7,540 nt of DNA, taken from contig JAAVAY010000031.1 in NCBI GenBank assembly GCA_014803815.1, forward strand, positions 1 through 7,540, given 5' to 3'. This stretch comes from Allobaculum sp. GTDB lineage: Bacteria; Bacillota_I; Bacilli_A; Erysipelotrichales; Erysipelotrichaceae. The notes under the pieces are model-generated. The model was not told the origin of the DNA. It was given only the letters and a program-made list of their open reading frames with translations, and ran no database searches. Positions 1 through 5,647 of this stretch are shown here, piece by piece. The position numbers and the translations under genes were made by a program. Numbering within the stretch: position 1 is the stretch's first letter; each line of letters opens with the position of its first letter.

Positions 1-8
1 TTTCGTTG

Positions 9-17
9 TCACTCCCT
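9..17 (-). promoter_or_regulatory. Possible ribosome binding site of the next minus-strand gene
   Basis: Read on the minus strand, AGGGAGTGA lies 8 to 16 bases after the stop codon of the dehydrogenase fusion, and no terminator hairpin separates them. A start codon would fall at or just beyond base 1. This suggests that a further gene, outside the window, is co-transcribed with the fusion. An ATG directly after the stop (bases 23-25) is an alternative start, but it has no SD of its own. Confidence 0.4.
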
Positions 18-25
18 TTTCTCAT

Positions 26-2314
26 TTAAATTTTTATCGGTTCAAAATCGGATTTAGCCGCACCACAATAGGGGCACGTCCAATCTTCGGGCAAATCAGC
101 AAAAGGAGTTCCTGGAGCAATGCCATTTTCAGGATCACCAATAGCTGGATCATAAATGTAACCACACAAAATGCATTGATATTTTTCGCTATTCACGCTT
201 GGAGAGCTAGTTTCTTCTTGGGCCTCAATGATGATTTCTTGAGCAATAGGTTCAAAATCGGATTTGGCTGCACCACAATAGGGACACGTCCAATCTTCGG
301 GTAAATCAGCAAAAGGAGTTCCTGGAGCAACGCCATTTTCGGGATCACCAATAGCTGGATCATAAATATAGCCACAAAGCGAACATTGGTAAATTGGACC
401 AAGTTCAATGGCGCGCTCACTCTTTGTTGTAGATTCTTCAAACTTATCTACCTCTAAATCGATAAGAGGTTCGAAATTAGATTTGGATGCGCCGCAATAA
501 GAACACGTCCAATCTTCGGGTAAATCAGCAAAAGGAGTTCCTGGAGCAATACCATTTTCGGGATCGCCAATCACAGGATCATAAATATAGCCACAAAGCG
601 AACACTCATAAAGTGGCCCAAGATCCTTAGTATTCGTTTTTTCACCAGTGAGTTCTTCATATAAAAGAGGCAAAACTTCATTGAGATCGCCAATAATACC
701 ATAATCGGCCACTTTAAAAATGGGAGCGTTAGGATCTGTATTAATTGCTACAATTGTTTTTACTTTTTCAATCCCTTTTAAATGTTGCTTGGATCCCGAG
801 ATGCCAGCCGCAATGTACAAATTCGCTTGATTAGCTTTTTGACCGGATAAACCAATAAAGCGATCCATTCCAATAAAGTGATGCGCTTCAGCGGCAGGGC
901 GGCTTCCACCCAATATAAAGCCTAGTTGTTGAGCGATAGTCGCGATTTTTTCAGCATTGTCTTTGGTTTCTACACCTTGCCCAATGCCGATGATTTTTTT
1001 AGCGCTTGAAATGGGAGTATTGAAATCTTCTCGTAGAGAAAGATCGATCTCATTTTTCAAGATAGAAGCTAGTTTTTTCACCGAATCAGCTAAGGTTAGT
1101 TCATCGATTATTTGTTGCTTATGCGTATTTTCAGTTGCTTTCGCTTGCCCATCTTTTTGAGCGGCTTTTTTCAACTTCCCTAAAATATGACTCGCAATGA
1201 CTACCTTTTGAATTTCATTAGTTCCTTCATAAATGGTTGTGATCTTTGCATCACGATAACGACGTTCAACTCCCATTCCCTTTAAATAGCCACTACCGCC
1301 AAAGATCTGTAAGGCATCATTGCACACTTCTAAAGCGATATCAGAAGCATAAAGCTTGGCCATAGCTGCATTCATGGAATATGGCTCATGATTTTCTTTC
1401 ATTTCGGCTGCTTTGTAGACCAATAAACGAGCGGCTTCTAATTTTGTAGCCATTTCGGCCAGTTTAAAGGAAATTCCTTGGTTTACCGCAATAGGAGCTC
1501 CAAATTGTTCACGCTCTTTAGCATAGGCTAGAGCTTCTTCATAAGCGCCTTGGGCGATTCCTAAAGCTTGGGCTGCAATGCCAATGCGTCCTCCATCAAG
1601 AGTAGACATCGCGATTTTAAAGCCTTGCCCTTCTAATCCCAACAAGTTTTCTTTGGGGACTTTGACATTTTTAAAATGAAGTTCTGCTGTCGAAGAAGAG
1701 CGGATTCCAAGCTTATTATAATGGTCAGAAAAACTAAAGCCTTCCATCCCTTTTTCCACAATCAAAGCGGAAATTCCTCGTGTTCCCTTTTCGGGATTGG
1801 TGGAGGCAAACACGACATAGGTATCAGCAATAGGGGCATTGGTGATAAAAATCTTTTTGCCATTTAAAATGTAATGATCTCCCTCCAACACAGCAGTAGT
1901 TTGAGTTCCCGCGGCATCGGAACCCGCATTTTCTTCTGTTAAACCAAAAGCGCCAAGTTTTTCTCCTGAAGCCAACGGTTTAAGATATTTTTCCTTTTGT
2001 TCTTCGTTTCCAAAGGCTGCAATAGGATAGGTCCCTAATGAGGTGTGGGCAGAAAGAATCACACCAATTCCACCATCCACTCGAGAAAGTTCTTCTACCG
2101 CAATAGCATAGGAAAGTACATCATCTCCGGCTCCGTTGTATTGTTGCTCATAAGGAAGACCCATCAAGCCGGCTTCTTTCATCTTAGCCACAAAATCATG
2201 GGGAAAAGCATTGTTTTCGTCGAGTTCCATAGCGATTTGGGGAATGTTGTCTTCCGCCAATTGCCGAACGCGATTTCGAAATTCTTCATGTCTTGAATCC
2301 ACTTTAAAGTTCAT
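26..2314 (-). CDS. Acyl-CoA dehydrogenase / ETF-alpha FAD domain / triple rubredoxin fusion
   Basis: This is a cytosolic redox fusion of 762 residues. Residues 1-380 are a complete acyl-CoA dehydrogenase, with a flavin-binding [10 protein letters not shown] segment (124-133) and catalytic Glu363 in IYEGTNEIQ, the position used by short-chain (butyryl-CoA type) enzymes. Residues about 405-555 match the C-terminal FAD-binding domain of ETF alpha: [14 protein letters not shown] (469-477), [13 protein letters not shown] (499-511) and [11 protein letters not shown] (524-533). The ETF-alpha N-terminal domain and any ETF-beta part are absent. Three rubredoxins follow, each with two CxxCG knuckles: Cys571/574/604/607, 644/647/677/680 and 714/717/747/750. 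Inferred role: electrons pass between acyl-CoA, the ETF FAD and rubredoxin iron within one chain; direction and final acceptor are unknown. The ATG is chosen because an in-frame stop lies 7 codons upstream (after six sense codons), although the SD is distant. I recall ACAD-ETF-rubredoxin fusions in some anaerobes, but three rubredoxins look unusual. Confidence 0.93.
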   Translation of the reverse strand: MNFKVDSRHEEFRNRVRQLAEDNIPQIAMELDENNAFPHDFVAKMKEAGLMGLPYEQQYNGAGDDVLSYAIAVEELSRVDGGIGVILSAHTSLGTYPIAAFGNEEQKEKYLKPLASGEKLGAFGLTEENAGSDAAGTQTTAVLEGDHYILNGKKIFITNAPIADTYVVFASTNPEKGTRGISALIVEKGMEGFSFSDHYNKLGIRSSSTAELHFKNVKVPKENLLGLEGQGFKIAMSTLDGGRIGIAAQALGIAQGAYEEALAYAKEREQFGAPIAVNQGISFKLAEMATKLEAARLLVYKAAEMKENHEPYSMNAAMAKLYASDIALEVCNDALQIFGGSGYLKGMGVERRYRDAKITTIYEGTNEIQKVVIASHILGKLKKAAQKDGQAKATENTHKQQIIDELTLADSVKKLASILKNEIDLSLREDFNTPISSAKKIIGIGQGVETKDNAEKIATIAQQLGFILGGSRPAAEAHHFIGMDRFIGLSGQKANQANLYIAAGISGSKQHLKGIEKVKTIVAINTDPNAPIFKVADYGIIGDLNEVLPLLYEELTGEKTNTKDLGPLYECSLCGYIYDPVIGDPENGIAPGTPFADLPEDWTCSYCGASKSNFEPLIDLEVDKFEESTTKSERAIELGPIYQCSLCGYIYDPAIGDPENGVAPGTPFADLPEDWTCPYCGAAKSDFEPIAQEIIIEAQEETSSPSVNSEKYQCILCGYIYDPAIGDPENGIAPGTPFADLPEDWTCPYCGAAKSDFEPIKI
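35..610 (-). repeat. Three tandem rubredoxin-coding repeats
   Basis: Three copies of a roughly 147-bp unit lie at 35-181, 245-391 and 464-610, separated by unrelated linkers of 63 and 72 bp. Hand alignment gives about 15 mismatches in 141 bases between the first two and about 17 between the second and third. Differences cluster at the edges, and a core of about 50 bases, encoding roughly [15 protein letters not shown], is almost identical in all three. The two distal protein copies differ at only 2 of 49 residues; the first differs from the second at 7. This fits internal duplication followed by strong constraint or gene conversion. Confidence 0.9.
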
Positions 2315-2325
2315 AAAAATGATTA

Positions 2326-2350
2326 AGGGAGTCTATATCCCTATCTCCTT
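2326..2350 (-). promoter_or_regulatory. Distant SD with intervening hairpin, fusion gene start
   Basis: On the minus strand AAGGAG (2345-2350) is the only good SD before the fusion gene, but it ends 30 bases from the ATG. Between them AGGGA (2338-2342) can pair with TCCCT (2326-2330) around a 7-base loop. Folding this hairpin would shorten the effective SD-to-ATG gap to about 13 bases. No closer start in the same frame is usable, because a TAG stop lies 7 codons upstream of the ATG. Confidence 0.45.
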
Positions 2351-2427
2351 TCCATCCCTCATTGGGGAGGATTTTATTTTCCATAGATCTAGCAATTAAG
2401 AATGGAATAACTCCTTAAAATAGATTT

Positions 2428-2472
2428 TCTTTCTGCTTTGGATAAGTCTAAAATTTTTCCAAAGTAGAAAGA
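2428..2472 (-). repeat. 15-bp inverted repeat in the fusion-gene leader
   Basis: The arms 2428-2442 and 2458-2472 are complementary at 14 of 15 positions (mismatch at 2435/2465), with a 15-base A/T-rich loop. The element lies downstream of the predicted promoter and about 115 bases upstream of the start codon, so it would fold near the 5' end of the transcript. No U tract follows on the minus strand, so it is not a standard terminator. It could be an mRNA-stabilising or regulatory hairpin, or an operator bound as DNA. No known riboswitch core was recognised. Confidence 0.7.
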
Positions 2473-2489
2473 TAGAGAGCTTTACTCTT

Positions 2490-2518
2490 ATTTTATCGTT
2501 TTATTTCAATAAAGAAAA
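2490..2518 (-). promoter_or_regulatory. Candidate promoter of the fusion gene
   Basis: On the minus strand a -10 TAAAAT (2490-2495, 5 of 6 consensus bases) follows a weak -35 TTTTCT (2513-2518, 3 of 6) with a 17-base spacer. Transcription would start near 2483 and give a leader of about 170 bases. A promoter is needed here because the thioredoxin terminator closes off transcription from upstream. The -35 lies inside a cre-like palindrome, which fits repression. Confidence 0.45.
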
Positions 2519-2527
2519 CGTTTTCAA
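2512..2527 (-). promoter_or_regulatory. Candidate catabolite-responsive element (cre, CcpA site)
   Basis: The minus strand reads TTGAAAACGTTTTCTT, around the perfect 12-base palindrome GAAAACGTTTTC (2514-2525). Against the known Firmicute cre consensus WTGNAANCGNWWNCAW it has one mismatch (T for A at the penultimate position). It overlaps the -35 of the predicted fusion-gene promoter, a position where CcpA binding normally represses. Carbon-catabolite control of an acyl-CoA dehydrogenase makes biological sense. CcpA itself is not in this window. Confidence 0.6.
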
Positions 2528-2546
2528 ATAAGTCGTGGATTCTTAT

Positions 2547-2578
2547 AAAAAAGACCACTGAGATTTTTCTCAGTGGTC
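2547..2578 (-). terminator. Rho-independent terminator after thioredoxin
   Basis: A perfect 11-bp stem (2553-2563 with 2568-2578) with a 4-base loop is followed, on the minus strand, by six U residues (2547-2552). It begins 24 bases past the thioredoxin stop codon. The plus-strand side lacks a T run, so the element is directional. It separates thioredoxin transcription from the fusion gene. Confidence 0.92.
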
Positions 2579-2602
2579 AAAGAAGGATGAAGGAATAAAA
2601 AC

Positions 2603-2929
2603 TTATTTTGCTTGAGCAGCTTCAATAAAGCTCATCAGCCCTTTTTCATCCATGTATCCAGCCGTGGCTAAGACAGGTTTTCCTTCTTTAAAGAAAATCA
2701 AAGTTGGAACAGATTGAACGTTGAAGGCCCTAGCTAAATCTTGTTCTTTATCAATATCAACTTGAGCAATTACAACTTTACCGTCTAATTTAGTAGCAGC
2801 ACTTTCTAAAACAGGATGTAACATTTTACAAGGTCCGCACCAAGTGGCGAAAAAGTCAATAAGAACAGCTGGCTCTTGGTCTACGAGTTGTTTAAACATT
2901 TCAACGGATTCAATTTGACGAATAGACAT
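2603..2929 (-). CDS. trxA: Thioredoxin
   Basis: This is a 108-residue cytosolic thioredoxin, the usual length for the family, and a general protein disulfide reductase kept reduced by thioredoxin reductase (not in the window). The active site WCGPC is at residues 30-34, so Cys31 and Cys34 form the redox pair. The buried Asp25 that assists thiol chemistry is present, and the cis-proline loop SVPT places Pro75 next to the active site. The start ATG has an SD GAGG 9 bases upstream (minus-strand AGAGGTAATCCAAT). A terminator follows the gene directly and another (2963-2997) precedes it, so it appears monocistronic. Its promoter would have to overlap the upstream terminator, and I could not identify convincing -35 and -10 boxes; read-through from the permease unit is possible. 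Confidence 0.96.
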   Translation of the reverse strand: MSIRQIESVEMFKQLVDQEPAVLIDFFATWCGPCKMLHPVLESAATKLDGKVVIAQVDIDKEQDLARAFNVQSVPTLIFFKEGKPVLATAGYMDEKGLMSFIEAAQAK

Positions 2930-2962
2930 ATTGGATTACCTCTTTCCGGTTTTAGTGTAACC

Positions 2963-2997
2963 AAAAGAAAAAGCCGAAGCATTTTTTTTGCCCGGCT
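2963..2997 (-). terminator. Rho-independent terminator after the AI-2E-family gene
   Basis: On the minus strand AGCCG (2993-2997) pairs with CGGCT (2972-2976). An inner GCA/TGC stem (2989-2991 with 2979-2981) encloses a 7-base A loop, with a small G opposite UU mismatch between the two stems. The U tract UUUUCUUUU (2963-2971) follows. It lies 43 bases past the permease stop codon and only about 34 bases before the thioredoxin start. Confidence 0.85.
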
Positions 2998-3039
2998 CAA
3001 TCGATATTCAATTTTTAGAATTTTTAAATCTTTTTTAGT

Positions 3040-4362
3040 TTAATGATCACCATGTATGAGCTTTAAAAGTTCCTGGGATTCATCTTCCAAGTCCCTTAGC
3101 TCTTTAGAAGAGCCCTGAGCGATAATTGGACCTTCCATCGTAATCTTAGCGGAAGAGCTTACTGTGGCCGTTGGAAAAATCGCTTTAGAAGAAGTCGAGG
3201 TTTGATGGTGGACATCCAAATGGGTTCTTTTGGTTTCCCGTTGGGCGAGGACCTCAGCTAGGTAATCATTAAAGATTTTATAGAGAGAAGCCACAAGCGG
3301 AACCCCTAAAATCATACCGAGTACCCCAAAAAGGGAGCCACCAATGACAATCGTCATCATAACGAAGATTCCGGGAAGACCAACTTTATTTCCAACAACT
3401 TTTGGAAAGAAAATATTGGATTCAATTTGTTGAATGATGCAAAGAAAAATCAAAAAGATTAAGCATTTAGAAGGGGATACGGTAAAGATAATGAAAGCTC
3501 CAATTCCCCCTCCAATAAAGGCCCCAACCATAGGAATCATGTTAATGACTCCAACTAAAATTCCAATCATTGTCGCATAAGGTAAACGCAAAATAAGCAT
3601 TCCGATAATGCACATCGTAGATAAAATACACGCTTCAAGGATTTCGCCCATAATAAAAGCTTTAAACGATTGGTTAATGATACGCAAGTTGCGCGTTAAA
3701 TGAACACGACGTTCGGGAGGAATAAACAAATCTGTGAGCGTGTAATAGCCCTTAACAAAGCGTTCTTTGTCCGAAAGAACATAAGAAGCAAAGACGATGA
3801 TTAAAAATAAATTGACCACACCTCCCACAAGAGAGGAGACGATGTTCATCGTATTGCTCATGACATTGGTTTGGAGCGATCCCTTCGTAATAAAGTTAAT
3901 GATCGTATCCGTAGTCTGGGACCAATCTATACGAACGTTTTTAAAGGTTTCTTCCAAATAGGGATAGCGTTTTAAAATCTCGTGGAAAAAGGTATCTAGA
4001 TCATTGAAATAGCTAGGCGCCTCGTGGGTCAACATCTTAATCGCATTGATCATATTTGGAATGATAATGGATAAAACCAACATGATAATAATCAAAGCGA
4101 CCAGAAAAGAGGCCGTTAAGGCAAGGGTACGAGCATTTTTCACTAAAAATGGTTTACTGGACTTTCGAAGTGTCCTTTCAACTGGATCCATAATTAGATT
4201 AAGAATAAAAGCTAAAGCAGCTCCTCCAAGCAAAGAGGAAACAGCTCGTAACAAAAAATTAAAGCCACTCACTACTTCAGAAAAATTAATAATAAACAAA
4301 ATTGCAATGACGATAATAATACCAGCCATCCATAGAGTTTTGTACTTGCGAAATAGCTTCAT
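3040..4362 (-). CDS. AI-2E family transporter-like membrane protein (PF01594)
   Basis: This 440-residue polytopic membrane protein belongs to the family that includes TqsA, PerM and YtvI, whose members are linked to signal or solute export or ion exchange; the substrate here cannot be told. Hydrophobic segments lie near residues 12-29, 36-58, 81-104, 173-196, 237-258, 265-294, 300-313 and 330-365. The region between the third and fourth (about 105-170) is the polar loop usual in the family. Family motifs visible: NMIPMVGAFIGGGIG (274-288), QQIESNIFFPKVVGNKVGLP (311-330) and GGSLFGVLGMILGVPL (341-356). A Ser/Thr-rich polar tail (about 375-440) is cytosolic by the usual topology. The ATG has no evident SD and lies 18 bases after the stop of the small upstream gene, in the same frame, suggesting translational coupling. 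A terminator follows. Confidence 0.9.
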   Translation of the reverse strand: MKLFRKYKTLWMAGIIIVIAILFIINFSEVVSGFNFLLRAVSSLLGGAALAFILNLIMDPVERTLRKSSKPFLVKNARTLALTASFLVALIIIMLVLSIIIPNMINAIKMLTHEAPSYFNDLDTFFHEILKRYPYLEETFKNVRIDWSQTTDTIINFITKGSLQTNVMSNTMNIVSSLVGGVVNLFLIIVFASYVLSDKERFVKGYYTLTDLFIPPERRVHLTRNLRIINQSFKAFIMGEILEACILSTMCIIGMLILRLPYATMIGILVGVINMIPMVGAFIGGGIGAFIIFTVSPSKCLIFLIFLCIIQQIESNIFFPKVVGNKVGLPGIFVMMTIVIGGSLFGVLGMILGVPLVASLYKIFNDYLAEVLAQRETKRTHLDVHHQTSTSSKAIFPTATVSSSAKITMEGPIIAQGSSKELRDLEDESQELLKLIHGDH

Positions 4363-4380
4363 AATTAAATTGTGATGAGC

Positions 4381-4563
4381 CTAAGAAAAATTTTGACCTG
4401 AAAAATATATTTTCAAACAATATAAACCAGCTACCAAGCTTACAGCCGAACAAAGAAGCCACACAATGCTTCCCCGAAACATGGCTGCAATCGAGAAGGC
4501 GGTTCCTAAAAAAAGAAAAAACAAAGTGAGCCCACCTGCTTTTTTTTGGTCTATTTTTTTCAT
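4381..4563 (-). CDS. Small two-helix membrane protein, unknown function
   Basis: This predicted 60-residue protein has a Lys-rich N terminus (MKKIDQKKAGG), two hydrophobic segments (about 12-29 and 32-50) joined by a short RGS turn, and a short polar end. No family is recognised. I chose the ATG at 4561-4563 because AAAGGA precedes it by 9 bases on the minus strand. Two upstream in-frame ATGs (first bases 4584 and 4605) would add 7 or 14 residues but have no SD. It ends 18 bases before the AI-2E-family gene in the same frame, with a single TAG between, so the two probably share a transcript. It could be an accessory subunit of that permease or an unrelated small membrane protein; the sequence does not decide. 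Confidence 0.65.
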   Translation of the reverse strand: MKKIDQKKAGGLTLFFLFLGTAFSIAAMFRGSIVWLLCSAVSLVAGLYCLKIYFSGQNFS

Positions 4564-4670
4564 CGGCCTTATTCCTTTCAGCATAATAGTGGATTTATTA
4601 TCCATAACTTTAACTCTAGAGCATTGACCACCTTACTCAAGGGGATCATGAATACCTTACTTTTTTAAAT

Positions 4671-4720
4671 CATTTTCCCTTTAATACTTTAACAAAATCC
4701 AAGAATTAAAAGGGATAATG
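4671..4720. repeat. Imperfect inverted repeat between divergent genes
   Basis: The arm TCCCTTTAAT (4676-4685) is complementary to ATTAAAAGGGA (4705-4715) with one bulged A. After one mismatch the pairing continues for four more bases outward (4671-4674 with 4717-4720). The central loop is 19 bases. No T run follows directly on either strand, so it is not a standard terminator. Its place between divergent genes suits an operator or a leader structure. Confidence 0.55.
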
Positions 4721-4829
4721 AAACGCTATTTTTTCAATAAACAACTTCCACCATACCTAAACAAAAAAATAGAGGAAAATTCCAAGAAGCAAAACAAAAG
4801 AAAAAAATTTCTTACATTTCAGCATTTAA

Positions 4830-4858
4830 CTGATTTTTGATGAAATTTTTCCTACAAT
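4830..4858 (+). promoter_or_regulatory. Candidate promoter of the lysozyme gene
   Basis: The -10 TACAAT (4853-4858, 5 of 6) is preceded by a weak -35 CTGATT (4830-4835, 3 of 6) with a 17-base spacer. Transcription would begin near 4865, leaving a leader of about 55 bases. The in-frame ATG at 4857 overlaps this -10 and would then not be transcribed, which supports the GTG start at 4920. Confidence 0.5.
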
Positions 4859-4886
4859 GTTGTCCGATAATGAACCATTGAACCAA

Positions 4887-4901
4887 GGGGAAAAAATCCC
4901 C
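4887..4901 (+). other. Short hairpin upstream of the lysozyme SD
   Basis: GGGGA (4887-4891) and TCCCC (4897-4901) can form a 5-bp stem with a 5-base A loop. It ends 5 bases before the AAAGGAG SD. It could keep the ribosome site open or act as a 5' stabiliser, but it is too short to be certain. Confidence 0.4.
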
Positions 4902-4919
4902 TACAGAAAGGAGAACTTC

Positions 4920-5585
4920 GTGTCGCCAGCCACCCCCAATTCGAGTGCTTCTAAAAAAGGGTCTAAAAAGAGAAAAGCCCCACAAACCAAACGCAAAAAG
5001 AAGCACCTCCATAAGCCTTCTAAGTTCTCCATTTTTTTACTTGGCTTATTGTTGGCCTTCTCTCTTTTTTGTTCATTTTTAATTGGACTAAAATCTAATT
5101 CTCAATCTTCTCATGAATTAACACAAAACGAATTGACTTCTCTTATTGCAAGTACAGCCGCCAAATATGGGATTGCCAATCATCTAAATGAACTTGAAGC
5201 TATCGTTGCTGTTGAATCCAATGGACAATCGGAAGATGTCTTTCAATCGAGCGAATCATTAGGTTTACCACCCAACAGCTTAGGAGTCTATGATTCTATT
5301 GAGCAAGGGGTTAAATACTACAAAGAGTTACTCGATAAAGCAGAGCGTTTAGGAGTCGATCAAGATTCCGTATTTCAAGCTTATAATTATGGAAGTGGCT
5401 TTTTGGATTTTGTTGCGGCTAATGGAGGGCAATATACTCCTGCTTTAGCTCAAGAGTTTTCTCAAATTTATTCAAGTGGTCGTGTCGTCTCTTATCCAAA
5501 CCCTATTGCCATTCGCGAAAATGGTGGATGGCGTTATGACTATGGTAATATGTTTTACGTTCAACTTATTCATCAACATCTTTAG
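4920..5585 (+). CDS. Membrane-anchored lysozyme-like peptidoglycan hydrolase (CwlT N-domain type)
   Basis: This 221-residue protein starts at GTG, with SD AAAGGAG 6 bases upstream. A very basic cytosolic tail (about 12-35, rich in Lys and Arg) precedes one hydrophobic segment (about 36-57), so it is an uncleaved signal anchor or a signal peptide with an extended basic region. Residues about 70-185 match the lysozyme-like domain known from CwlT and Pmp23-type proteins (PF13702), which cut the glycan strand of peptidoglycan. The predicted catalytic Glu99 is in AVESNG. Other family motifs are QSSESLGLPPNSLG (109-122), the GVKYY helix (130-134), QAYNYGSGFLDFVAANGG (153-170) and ALAQEFS (175-181). 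No NlpC/P60 domain follows, unlike full CwlT. Likely role: cell-wall remodelling outside the membrane. Starting at ATG 4857 would add 21 residues but has no SD. The gene converges on the LCP gene. Confidence 0.9.
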   Translation: MSPATPNSSASKKGSKKRKAPQTKRKKKHLHKPSKFSIFLLGLLLAFSLFCSFLIGLKSNSQSSHELTQNELTSLIASTAAKYGIANHLNELEAIVAVESNGQSEDVFQSSESLGLPPNSLGVYDSIEQGVKYYKELLDKAERLGVDQDSVFQAYNYGSGFLDFVAANGGQYTPALAQEFSQIYSSGRVVSYPNPIAIRENGGWRYDYGNMFYVQLIHQHL

Positions 5586-5601
5586 GAATAGAAATCAAAA
5601 T

Positions 5602-5627
5602 AAAAGCGCCGCGATTGCGGCGTTTTT
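5602..5627. terminator. Bidirectional rho-independent terminator between convergent genes
   Basis: CGCCGC (5607-5612) pairs with GCGGCG (5617-5622) around GATT, and flanking AAAA/TTTT and a G-T pair extend the stem. TTTTTATTTG follows on the plus strand and CTTTTATTTTG on the minus strand, so it can stop both genes. It lies 16 bases after the lysozyme stop and about 20 bases after the LCP stop. Confidence 0.92.
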
Positions 5628-5647
5628 ATTTGTTTATACAAATCTAG

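Larger units (their letters stand above)
4564..4919. other. Divergent intergenic region
   Basis: This 356-base, strongly A/T-rich gap separates the minus-strand permease unit from the plus-strand lysozyme gene. It holds an imperfect inverted repeat (4671-4720), a purine-rich A tract (about 4761-4808), a plus-strand promoter candidate (4830-4858) and a short leader hairpin (4887-4901). I found no convincing minus-strand promoter for the permease unit; GATAAT near its upstream end is -10-like but lacks a matching -35. No RNA gene or further coding sequence was seen. Confidence 0.7.

Noticed and set aside
193..441. 82-codon minus-strand frame within the rubredoxin repeats
   Set aside because: It is an out-of-frame reading of the fusion gene; the frame with all rubredoxin cysteines is clearly the real one.
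35..610. Regularly spaced repeats, as in a CRISPR array
   Set aside because: Units are about 147 bp, lie in frame in a coding sequence and encode rubredoxin domains; repeat and spacer lengths do not fit CRISPR.
957..2399. Several plus-strand frames of 60-83 codons opposite the dehydrogenase
   Set aside because: They are antisense shadows of a well-supported gene, with no domain content and no convincing SD.
2315..2480. A riboswitch or T-box in the fusion-gene leader
   Set aside because: A hairpin is present, but I saw no T-box core, no anti-terminator and terminator pair, and no known riboswitch motif.
2940..3000. A dedicated thioredoxin promoter
   Set aside because: TACACT is a weak -10-like sequence, but no acceptable -35 sits 16-18 bases upstream and the region is filled by the preceding terminator.
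4046..4375. 109-codon plus-strand frame opposite the AI-2E-family gene
   Set aside because: Antisense to a transmembrane-coding region; its composition mirrors the hydrophobic codons of the real gene.
4812..5012. 66-codon minus-strand frame over the lysozyme start
   Set aside because: It is antisense to the Lys-rich tail and promoter of the lysozyme gene and has no SD.
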